From: Chloroflexota bacterium
Lineage (GTDB): Bacteria; Chloroflexota; Anaerolineae; Anaerolineales; Villigracilaceae
DNA: 7,129 nucleotides
Direction: 5' to 3'
Assembly: GCA_021812905.1 (NCBI GenBank)
Contig: JAKAMM010000086.1
Coordinates: 1-7,129 of the forward strand
The translations under genes were made by a program, and so were the position numbers. Positions 1 to 6,895 of the stretch are shown piece after piece (position 1 is the first letter of the stretch; each line of letters starts with the position of its first letter). The notes under the pieces are model-generated. The model was not told the origin of the DNA, did no database searches, and was given only the letters and a program-made list of their open reading frames with translations.

Positions 1-788
1 TCGGTGGCTCCGAAGGCGTGGACTTTTCTGCGATCTGTGCGGACGCCGTAGAATTGTTGAAGCAAGGAAAGCAACTTGTCTTTGTGCACGGCGGGTCTGC
101 TGAAGCGAATGCGCTTGGTGAAGGTTTGGGCGCTCCGCCGAAAATGATCACATCACCCTCGGGATACACATCACGCTATACCGACCGCAAGACACTGGAA
201 ATTTTTTTGATGGCGGTAAATGGCAAGGTCAATTCGTTGCTGACGGAGCAGTTGCAGATGTTGGGCGTCAACGCGTTTGGGTTGTGCGGATTGGACGGCA
301 AACTGATGCAAGCCACGCGCAAGGATTCCATTCAGAGCGTTGAGAACGGCAAGCGCAAAATCATCCGCGATGATTACACGGGCAAGATCGAAACAGTCAA
401 CAGCGAGTTGCTTTTGATGTTGCTCAACGCGGGTTATCTGCCTGTGATTGCGCCCGTGGCTGTCAGCGAGAAAGGCGAAGCGCTCAATGTAGATGCAGAC
501 CGCGCGGCGGCCATGGTGGCCTCTGCGCTCAAGGCGGAGACTCTGCTGTTGCTGACAGCGGTGCCTGGACTGATGAAGAATTTCCCAGACGAGTCCACGC
601 TTATTCGGCAACTGCCGCAGAGTCAACTATCGGCGGCGAGTGAAGCGGCGCAGGGTCGCATGAAGAAGAAGGTGCTCGGCGCAGAAGAAGCGCTTAGGGG
701 CGGCGTGAGTCGTGTCGTCATCGCAGATGGGCGAATTCAAAATCCAATCTCAAATGCCTTATCAGGAAACGGAACGGTGATCCAATGA
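1..788 (+). CDS. lysZ: [LysW]-aminoadipate/glutamate kinase (5'-truncated)
   Basis: Amino-acid kinase of the ArgB/LysZ type. It phosphorylates the side-chain carboxylate of LysW-bound alpha-aminoadipate (lysine route) or LysW-bound glutamate (arginine route), using ATP in the cytoplasm. The frame is open to the window edge: codons from base 3 read GGSEGVDFSA, the phosphate-binding GGS loop that sits within the first ten residues of this family. Only about five to seven N-terminal residues are therefore missing, and the GTG at 18 is an internal valine codon rather than the start. Other visible family motifs are HGGSAEANALGEGLG, SGYTSRYTDRKTLE (typical of LysZ rather than classical ArgB), the substrate-side NVDADRAAAM, and the ATP-side LLTAVPGLM. 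The stop overlaps the next gene's start as ATGA, implying translational coupling. Which amino acid it serves cannot be decided here; many such enzymes may serve both. The lysZ assignment rests on the motifs and on the adjacent lysJ and lysK. Confidence 0.92.
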   Translation, partial: GGSEGVDFSAICADAVELLKQGKQLVFVHGGSAEANALGEGLGAPPKMITSPSGYTSRYTDRKTLEIFLMAVNGKVNSLLTEQLQMLGVNAFGLCGLDGKLMQATRKDSIQSVENGKRKIIRDDYTGKIETVNSELLLMLLNAGYLPVIAPVAVSEKGEALNVDADRAAAMVASALKAETLLLLTAVPGLMKNFPDESTLIRQLPQSQLSAASEAAQGRMKKKVLGAEEALRGGVSRVVIADGRIQNPISNALSGNGTVIQ

Positions 789-1963
789 ACGCACAGGAAA
801 TTATAGGGATCGAAAACCAGCACACTTCGGGCGTGTATGCCAAACAAATGCTCACCATCGTACGCGGACAGGGCGCATTATTGTTCGACGCAGATGGCAA
901 CGAGTACTTGGATTGCTCATCGGGACATGGCGTCGCCAATCTCGGTCATGCCCACCCGAAAATTGCGGAGGCGCTCTACAAGCAGGCGTCCACGCTAATC
1001 ACTTTGTTCGAGTCATTTCCCAATGACCAGCGTGCGATGTTGATGGAAAAAATCACGTCACTGATAGATGGGCTGGAGCGCGTCTTCTTCTGCAATTCCG
1101 GGACGGAAGCCGTAGAAGCGGCCTTGAAGTTTTCCCGTATCTCCACGGGACAAAAGAACGTGGTCGCCGCCATGCGAGCCTTTCACGGGCGGACGTATGG
1201 TTCTCTATCTGCTACATTCAACAAAAAATATCGCGAAGGATTCGAGCCGCTTGTGCCTGGATTCGGGCATGTCGCATACAACAATATCGACGCATTGGAT
1301 AAAGCCGTGAATGAAGAGACCGCTGCCGTAATTCTCGAAGTGGTGCAAGGCGAAGGCGGTGTGTATCCCGCCAGCGCGGAATATGTTCAGGCGGCGCGGC
1401 GGATTTGTGATGAGCATGGCGCATTGTTGATCGTGGATGAAATCCAAACAGGCTTTGGTCGCACAGGCAGGATGTTCGCGATCCAACACTTTGGCGTTAC
1501 ACCTGATTTGCTGACCTGCGCCAAGTCGTTGGCGGGCGGCGTGCCGATGGGCGCGGTATTGATTGGCAGGAACGTGAAGAACCTTGCCCCTGGCGTGCAT
1601 AGCTCGACGTTTGGCGGGAATCCGCTTTCGTGCGCGGCGGCAAACGCGGCTTTAGATGTAATGAAGGAGGAAGATTTACCGGGCCAGGCCGCGGCGAAGG
1701 GCGCATATTTAATGGAGAAGTTGAAAAAGATCGAATCGCCGAACATCCGCGAAGTGCGCGGAATGGGATTGATGATTGGAATTGAGATGAAACAAAAGGT
1801 CACGCCATACATCAAGGCGTTGCAGGAGAAGAAGGTTATCGCCTTGAACGCAGGCATGACGGTGATTCGTCTGTTGCCACCATTGGTGATTTCGTATGAG
1901 CAGATTGATCACCTGGTGAAGGTGTTGACTGAAGTTTTAGCGGTCGAGCAAAAAGATGAGTGA
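785..1963 (+). CDS. lysJ: [LysW]-aminoadipate semialdehyde/glutamate semialdehyde transaminase
   Basis: Class-III PLP-dependent aminotransferase of 392 residues, the normal length for the ArgD/LysJ family. It transfers an amino group, normally from glutamate, to the LysW-bound semialdehyde, giving LysW-lysine or LysW-ornithine. Visible motifs in order: SGTEA at about 105-109 (PLP phosphate contact), FHGRT at about 133-137, VDEIQTGFGRTG with Asp218 (pyridine-nitrogen ligand), CAKSLAGG with Lys247 as the Schiff-base lysine, and STFGGNPL near 274-281. All expected catalytic residues are present. The ATG overlaps the lysZ stop by 4 bp (ATGA), and the 3' end overlaps lysK by 8 bp, so the three genes form one transcript with coupled translation. 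On sequence alone it could be called argD; LysJ is chosen because the kinase before it and the M20 hydrolase after it belong to the LysW system. Confidence 0.92.
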   Translation: MNAQEIIGIENQHTSGVYAKQMLTIVRGQGALLFDADGNEYLDCSSGHGVANLGHAHPKIAEALYKQASTLITLFESFPNDQRAMLMEKITSLIDGLERVFFCNSGTEAVEAALKFSRISTGQKNVVAAMRAFHGRTYGSLSATFNKKYREGFEPLVPGFGHVAYNNIDALDKAVNEETAAVILEVVQGEGGVYPASAEYVQAARRICDEHGALLIVDEIQTGFGRTGRMFAIQHFGVTPDLLTCAKSLAGGVPMGAVLIGRNVKNLAPGVHSSTFGGNPLSCAAANAALDVMKEEDLPGQAAAKGAYLMEKLKKIESPNIREVRGMGLMIGIEMKQKVTPYIKALQEKKVIALNAGMTVIRLLPPLVISYEQIDHLVKVLTEVLAVEQKDE

Positions 1964-3023
1964 TTTTGATACGCTGATTGGTTTGATTTCACGATACAGC
2001 CCGTCGGGACAGGAACGAGGCGCAGTGGAATGGCTGGTGGCGCGGATGAAGGCACTGGGATATGACAATGCATTTGTTGATGGCGCGGGCAACGCTGTTG
2101 GCGTGATAGGAACAGGGCCAAAGCAGGTGGTGTTGCTCGGCCACATTGATACAGTTCCAGGTGAGATTTCTGTGCGCGTGGAAAACGTAGGGGCGACTCG
2201 CGAGTCGCCCCTATTGTATGGTCGCGGCTCGGTGGATGCGAAAGGTCCGCTGGCGTGTTTTGTGGATGCTGTGGCGCAGGTCGGCGTGAAAGATGGCTGG
2301 CAGTTTGTTGTCATCGGCGCGGTGGAGGAGGAACGGGATTCGGAAGGCGCGCGATTTGTTGCCATGCAATACAAGCCTGATTTTGCGATCATCGGCGAGC
2401 CAAATCAATGGGATCGGATCGCGCTCGGATATAAAGGAAGCGCGTGGGCAAATGTAATTGTCAAGCGGGGACAGGCGCACACCGCGAGCGGCGAAGTCAC
2501 CGCGGCGGAAGCGGCGGTGGAAGCGTGGTTGAAAATAAAAGCGTATGTGGATTCGTTCAACGCAGATAAGCAAAAGGTGTTTGATAAGTTGTTGCTTACG
2601 TTGCGCGGGATGGAATCAAGTTCGGATGATTTGCAGCAGTGGGCGCAATTAAAAATTGGAGTCCGCTTGCCTGTGGAAGTTTCGCCAGAAAATTGGTACG
2701 AGAAATTAAATGAGATCGCTGGTGATGCGAAAGTTGAGCCAATAGGATTTGCCATCCCTGCGTGGAGATGCGAGAAAAATACTCTGCTGGTACGCGCTTT
2801 CTTAAACGGAATCCGCTCGCAGGGCGGGGAGCCGCGTTTTGTCTATAAAACGGGGACGGCTGATCTAAACATCGTCGCGCCGGTTTGGAAATGTCCGGCT
2901 GTGGTATATGGTCCCGGAGATTCGAGATTGGACCACACACCCGACGAACATATTTCATTGGATGAATTCGACAAAGCTGTAAGCGTACTGTCTGTAAGTT
3001 TACAGACTCTTGTGGCTCGTTAG
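1956..3023 (+). CDS. lysK: [LysW]-lysine/ornithine hydrolase
   Basis: M20-family zinc amidohydrolase, 355 residues. It releases lysine (or ornithine) from the C-terminal glutamate of LysW, the last step of the carrier-protein pathway. Metal and catalytic positions are visible: GHIDTVPG with His63 and Asp65, GSVDAKGP with Asp94 (bridging metal ligand), VEEERDSEG with Glu124/Glu125 (general base and ligand), IGEPNQW with Glu148, and DHTPDEH with His327 near the C terminus. KTGTADLN at about 298-305 matches the LysK substrate-binding loop, and the dimerisation domain carries GQAHTASGE (His175). The ATG lies inside the end of lysJ (8-bp overlap). Residues 78-86 (VGATRESPL) are encoded by a perfect palindrome that looks like an in-frame insertion between the RVEN and LYGRGSVDAKGP segments. 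The gene ends at TAG 3021-3023, just before a hairpin terminator. The active-site set is complete, so I expect the enzyme to work. Confidence 0.92.
   Translation: MSDFDTLIGLISRYSPSGQERGAVEWLVARMKALGYDNAFVDGAGNAVGVIGTGPKQVVLLGHIDTVPGEISVRVENVGATRESPLLYGRGSVDAKGPLACFVDAVAQVGVKDGWQFVVIGAVEEERDSEGARFVAMQYKPDFAIIGEPNQWDRIALGYKGSAWANVIVKRGQAHTASGEVTAAEAAVEAWLKIKAYVDSFNADKQKVFDKLLLTLRGMESSSDDLQQWAQLKIGVRLPVEVSPENWYEKLNEIAGDAKVEPIGFAIPAWRCEKNTLLVRAFLNGIRSQGGEPRFVYKTGTADLNIVAPVWKCPAVVYGPGDSRLDHTPDEHISLDEFDKAVSVLSVSLQTLVAR
2188..2213. repeat. 26-bp perfect palindrome inside lysK
   Basis: The half-site TAGGGGCGACTCG is followed directly by its exact reverse complement CGAGTCGCCCCTA, with no spacer and no mismatch. 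It is read in the lysK frame as codons 78-86 and supplies V-G-A-T-R-E-S-P-L, in a loop just before the Asp94 metal-ligand motif. It is GC-rich compared with the flanking codons. Small palindromes beginning with GTAGGGGCGA are, from general knowledge, dispersed in many bacterial genomes, so this looks like a REP/MITE-like short element that landed in a gene without breaking the frame. Only one copy is in the window, so its repetitive nature is inferred. Confidence 0.85.
2611..2933 (+). repeat. Direct repeat, copy 1 (3' part of lysK)
   Basis: This stretch of lysK is repeated in the same orientation at 6897-7129. Bases 2656-2779 are identical to 6942-7065 (124 bp). Bases 2870-2933 match 7066-7129 with 2 differences. 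Bases 2611-2655 match 6897-6941 with 13 differences. Bases 2780-2869 are absent from the second copy. The copy here lies within an intact gene and is presumably the original. Confidence 0.95.
2990..3007. repeat. Short inverted repeat at the lysK 3' end
   Basis: GTCTGTAA and TTACAGAC are exact inverted arms separated by GT, lying within the last codons of lysK. There is no T-run after it and the loop is only 2 nt, so it is unlikely to be the terminator. It may be a protein-binding dyad or chance. Confidence 0.4.
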
Positions 3024-3039
3024 AAAAACGAAAAGACAC

Positions 3040-3763
<724 letters not shown>

Positions 3764-3771
<8 letters not shown>

Positions 3772-4846
3772 GGTCGCTTTCTTCGGGCGCTTCGGCGGCG
3801 ATGGGCATGTGGATGCTAAATGCCGAGCCGGGCGCGTTGGGATCAGGCCAGCGGGGAGATTGAAGCGTCAACGCGCCGCCCTGGATTTCGGTCAGTTTTT
3901 TGGCGAAGTACAATCCCAGCCCCCAGCCAGGCGGGGCGCTTTCGTCGCTTTGTCCGCGTTGGAAGCGCTCGAAGATTTTCCCCTGCGCTTCGAGGGGAAT
4001 ACCTGCACCGTGATCAACGACTTCAACGCTAATACTGTCAATGTTGACAAGAACGTTAATTTCAATCGGTGCTTCGGGCAGGGAGTATTTATCGGCGTTG
4101 CGTAACAGGTTGCGCAGGATTTCCTCGTAGTGAATCTCATCCGCCCAGACGGGGGGAATTTCAGCCGGCAGGTTCCACTGGACGACGCGGCGCGTTCCGA
4201 GAATCACTTCTGCGGCGCGGTGAAGGAACGGGGCAACGGCAACCGGCCCAAGGTTCAGCGCGAGGTGCCCGGCTTCCAAACGGGAGACATCCAAGATGGT
4301 TTGCACAAATTCGGTTAAACGGGCACTTTCGTCTCTCATCACCTCCAGCGTGCGGCGCGAGGTGGGGGGCAGGGTATCCGCAGATTGCAATGCGACTTCC
4401 AGCCCGCCGTTGAGGGCAGCGAGGGGAGCACGCAGTTCGTGGCTGACGAGTGAGACAAATTCGGATTTCATTTCGTCCAATTTCTGTAGCTCGTGATTGG
4501 CTCGATCCAGCTCGGCGTTGCGTTGTTCGAGCGCGGCGGTGCGTTCAATTACCTTTGCTTCCAGTTCACGATTTAGAGCATGGACTTCAGCCATGGCCTG
4601 CCGTTCAGCAATCATCAATTGGCGCATCCAGGCAATGATGAGGCCAATGATCACCGGGCCCATCAGCCCAAAGATGATGGTTTCGCTGATAAACGCCAGG
4701 TCAAAACGCAACCCGTCTTCGAGGCTGTGTTCGGCAAACTCAAACACAAGCGCTGTAACGGCCAAAAACAGCGGCACCGCCCATTGCAGAAGGCTCAGGT
4801 CAAGAAAGTGGTCTTTATTCAACCAGACAAACAAGTTTGATTTCAT
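3764..4846 (-). CDS. Membrane sensor histidine kinase
   Basis: Sensor kinase, 360 residues, partner of the downstream response regulator. Two hydrophobic segments lie at about 16-37 and 54-75, with only a short charged link between them, so there is no sizeable extracytoplasmic sensor domain. A long charged coiled coil at about 79-128 (ELEAKVIERTAALEQRNAEL) leads into the HisKA domain, with phospho-acceptor His136 in FVSLVSHELRAPLAAL. The ATPase domain has the N box EILRNLLRNADKYS (241-255), the G1 box VDHGAGIP, the F box IFERFQRG and the G2 box GWGLGLYFAKKL. The signal may be sensed within the membrane or through redox state, but this is unknown. I use the ATG at 4846; an in-frame ATG at 4894 would add 16 residues. 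Neither has a ribosome-binding site, but a -10 box ends 7 nt before 4846, which favours the shorter, leaderless form. The stop overlaps the regulator start. Confidence 0.9.
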
Positions 4847-4853
4847 TAAATAA

Positions 4854-4884
4854 ATTATAGCCTTTTTGTTTAGATTAGGTTCAA
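4854..4884 (-). promoter_or_regulatory. Candidate promoter of the histidine kinase-regulator operon
   Basis: On the - strand TTGAAC (4884-4879) is followed after 19 bp by a perfect TATAAT (4859-4854). Transcription would begin about 7 nt later, at or next to the kinase ATG at 4846, so the mRNA would be leaderless. This agrees with the absence of a Shine-Dalgarno sequence. The 19-bp spacer is slightly long. Confidence 0.5.
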
Positions 4885-4894
4885 ACGAGGACAT

Positions 4895-5006
4895 AATTGA
4901 GACAAAGCGGCACAGTTTTTGGACGCCCAGGGGTGGTATCTTAGACGCAGATGAGAATGTTCATCATGGGAAAAACATAACCCAAAATTACACAAGGAGA
5001 ATGTCT
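4895..5006 (+). promoter_or_regulatory. Divergent intergenic region upstream of the tetraheme cytochrome, with a candidate operator
   Basis: This short region separates the kinase operon from the cytochrome gene and must hold the cytochrome promoter. Two direct repeats, TTGGACGC (4919-4926) and TTAGACGC (4941-4948), start exactly 22 bp apart, or two helical turns. That is the spacing of tandem sites used by OmpR/PhoB-type regulators. A weak extended -10-like TATCTT (4937-4942) lies between them and touches the second repeat. No convincing -35 was found. Regulation by the neighbouring response regulator is inferred. Confidence 0.3.
4994..4999 (+). promoter_or_regulatory. Ribosome-binding site that decides the tetraheme cytochrome start
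   Basis: AAGGAG lies 7 nt before the ATG at 5007 and only 1 nt before the ATG at 5001, so 5007 is the start. Starting there also places the positive N-region of the lipoprotein signal peptide (MNKR) at the very beginning. Confidence 0.8.
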
Positions 5007-6386
5007 ATGAACAAACGTGTTTTCTCTCTCGTCGCCGTAGCCCTGGGCGTAATGCTCGTCCTGGCGGCCTGCGTCGGCAAGGCGACCGAAGCCCCGACGG
5101 CGGCGCCCATCACCTTGAGCGGCGACTCGCTGCGCGGCGGTAAACTGTATGACAATTGGATGAAGGAACTCGGCGCGGATGTTCCCGCCCGCCTGAATCC
5201 GCAGTGGGTGGCCGCCAACGCGGGCGATACCAGCGCTGAAAAATCCTATCGCTGTTCCAAGTGTCATGGCTGGGATTATCAGGGTTACAAAGGTTTTCCT
5301 GGCGTCTCTACCTCTGCCGGCAAGGATGCCAATGAAATTCTGGCAGTCCTCAAAGGCTCCACGGATCCCAATCATGATTATTCTTCCATGATGGACGAGC
5401 AGGCGCTGACCGACCTAGCGCTGTATATCAGCAAACAGCAGATTGACACTGCCGCTGTCCTGGCCCTGACCGGCAACGCAGAAAATGGCAAGGTGCTGTA
5501 CGGCATTTGCGTGGCTTGCCACGGCCCCGAATCGATTGCCATCAACTTCCACCCCGACAACGCGCCGGAATATCCCGCCACGATTGCCAACGAAGACCCG
5601 CTGGAACTGCTCGGCAAACTGCGCTTTGGTCAACCCGGCATGCCCGCTATGCCTGCTGGTGTGGCCATTGGCCTGACTGACCAGAATTTCGCCGACATGA
5701 TCGCCTTCCTAAAGACTCAACCCCAGGCTTCTCCCGTCACCGAAGGTGGACGCATCTACGATGAGTGGTTTGCAGCTTTTGGCGTGAATGCTCCTGAAGG
5801 CGATCAGCCGCTCTGGAAGACCCAGACCACCAACACCCGCACCGGCGCGGATACCTGGCGCTGCAAGGAATGTCACGGCTGGGATTACAAGGGTGTGGAT
5901 GGCCGCTATGCTTCCGGCTCGCACAAGACCGGCTTCCCCGGCATTCTCAATGCGGCCAAGATGACCCCAGAAGAATTAACCGCCTGGCTGGATGGCACCA
6001 AGAATGCCAATCACAACTTCTCAGCCTACATGACCAAAGATGACTTTGCCCGCGTGGTGGCGTTCATTCAGAAGGATGTCTTCGACAAGAGCGCCTTCAT
6101 CAACGATGATAAAACCATCCTCGGCGGGGATGCCGCACACGGCAAGGCGTTGTACAACGGCGTCTGCAAAGTCTGCCACGGCGACGACGGCAAGACCCTG
6201 AACTTCGGCGACGATGCCGCTCCCGAATATTTCGGCACGATTGCCGCTGATAATCCCTGGGAGTTCTTCAACAAGGCGACTGTGGGCGTCCCCGGCGAGG
6301 CGATGCCCGCTGGCTGGAATCTCGGCTGGACATTACAGGACATTATTGACTTGCTGACTTACGCTCAGACTCTGCCGATCAAGTAA
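5007..6386 (+). CDS. Tetraheme cytochrome c lipoprotein with two tandem diheme units
   Basis: Exported electron-transfer protein of 459 residues. A signal peptide ends in the lipobox LAAC (Cys22), so the mature protein should be lipid-anchored on the outer face of the cytoplasmic membrane. A Thr/Ala/Pro linker follows. Four heme c sites are present: CSKCH (83-87), CVACH (168-172), CKECH (286-290) and CKVCH (387-391). Residues of about 44-246 and 247-459 are homologous units. Each begins with GG(K/R)(L/I)YD.W, carries the first heme in RC..CHGWDY.G, has an NH(D/N)(Y/F)S..M segment, carries the second heme in G.C..CHG, and ends with a Met-containing AMPAG loop before a final helix. The Met in that loop and the NH...M segments are candidate axial ligands. 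The gene is monocistronic as seen, with a good RBS and a strong terminator after it. I recognise no named family, and the electron donor and acceptor are unknown. A role in respiration or electron transfer at the cell surface is inferred. Confidence 0.9.
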   Translation: MNKRVFSLVAVALGVMLVLAACVGKATEAPTAAPITLSGDSLRGGKLYDNWMKELGADVPARLNPQWVAANAGDTSAEKSYRCSKCHGWDYQGYKGFPGVSTSAGKDANEILAVLKGSTDPNHDYSSMMDEQALTDLALYISKQQIDTAAVLALTGNAENGKVLYGICVACHGPESIAINFHPDNAPEYPATIANEDPLELLGKLRFGQPGMPAMPAGVAIGLTDQNFADMIAFLKTQPQASPVTEGGRIYDEWFAAFGVNAPEGDQPLWKTQTTNTRTGADTWRCKECHGWDYKGVDGRYASGSHKTGFPGILNAAKMTPEELTAWLDGTKNANHNFSAYMTKDDFARVVAFIQKDVFDKSAFINDDKTILGGDAAHGKALYNGVCKVCHGDDGKTLNFGDDAAPEYFGTIAADNPWEFFNKATVGVPGEAMPAGWNLGWTLQDIIDLLTYAQTLPIK

Positions 6387-6404
6387 AGTGATCTTGCACG
6401 AAAC

Positions 6405-6440
6405 CTCCCAGGGGGCGCAAGCCTCCTGGGAGTTCTTATT
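6405..6440 (+). terminator. Rho-independent terminator after the tetraheme cytochrome
   Basis: CTCCCAGGGGGC (6405-6416) pairs with GCCTCCTGGGAG (6421-6432) across a GCAA tetraloop, giving a 12-bp stem with one G-T wobble. TTCTTATT follows. It separates the tetraheme gene from the next cytochrome, which therefore needs its own promoter or relies on read-through. Confidence 0.85.
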
Positions 6441-6469
6441 CCTAATGTAGGGTGGAATGGTATCCCGCT

Positions 6470-6474
6470 AGGAG
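6470..6474 (+). promoter_or_regulatory. Ribosome-binding site for the membrane cytochrome
   Basis: AGGAG lies 7 nt before the ATG at 6482 and fixes that start. An in-frame upstream codon at 6452 would put ten odd residues (MEWYPARSVL) before a typical MKQKR signal-anchor start. Confidence 0.75.
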
Positions 6475-6481
6475 CGTGCTG

Positions 6482-6895
6482 ATGAAACAAAAACGCTGGT
6501 TCATTCATTTCCTGCAATTATTGGCAATCGCTGGGATTGCCGTTTTTATTTTCCTGGTGATTGCCGCTTTATCCAACCCGGCGCACGCTCTGCCGGAATA
6601 TGCAAAGCGCACCGGTGAATCTTGCGCCACCTGCCACGTCAACCCCGGCGGCGGTGGGCCGCGTACCCTGCGCGGATTGCTCTGGGCGGCTAAAGAGCGG
6701 CCCGATCAGGTCCCGGCTCTGCCAAATGTCCTGCTGGCACCCGGCGTGACGGACGGCGCGGAACTGTACGAGATCGCCTGCGCCTCCTGCCGCGGTCTCT
6801 ACGGTTAGGGACTCTTTGGGCGCAAACTCGCCAATACAAGTTTGAAGGAAAGCAAGATGCGTTCGAATATCCTGAAGGGACACCTGCAAAGTGGA
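6482..6895 (+). pseudogene. Membrane-anchored diheme cytochrome c, broken by a TAG and 3' truncation
   Basis: The open part (6482-6808) encodes 108 residues: a positively charged start, a hydrophobic segment at about 8-30 ending near ANPAHA-like sequence (SNPAHA) that may be a signal peptide or anchor, a first heme motif CATCH (48-52) followed by a Gly-rich stretch, and a second motif region CASCR (100-104). The last should be CASCH: a single A-to-G change at 6792 would turn CAC into CGC. TAG at 6806-6808 interrupts what would read GLYG-x-GLFGRKL. The same frame then continues with GLFGRKLANTSLKESK and MRSNILKGHLQSGM, which match the distal part of ordinary c-type cytochromes (..RSNIL.G...GMP..). 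The Met there would be the axial ligand. Directly after that Met the sequence becomes lysK-like. The gene is therefore damaged three ways: heme His lost, premature stop, and 3' end replaced. Sequencing or assembly error near a contig end is possible for the two point changes. Confidence 0.75.

Noticed and set aside
1387..1857. 156-codon - strand open frame inside lysJ
   Set aside because: It lies entirely opposite a full-length aminotransferase with intact motifs; it has no RBS and low-complexity composition.
4497..4853. 118-codon + strand open frame opposite the histidine kinase
   Set aside because: Ser/Arg-rich antisense frame with no start signal; the kinase on the other strand has every expected motif.
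4866..5006. Possible 47-residue N-terminal extension of the tetraheme cytochrome
   Set aside because: It would bury the lipoprotein signal peptide. The AAGGAG site and the MNKR start place translation at 5007.
5254..5900. DNA-level tandem repeat in the cytochrome gene
   Set aside because: The two halves are similar as protein but too diverged as DNA to count as a nucleotide repeat; it is an old domain duplication.
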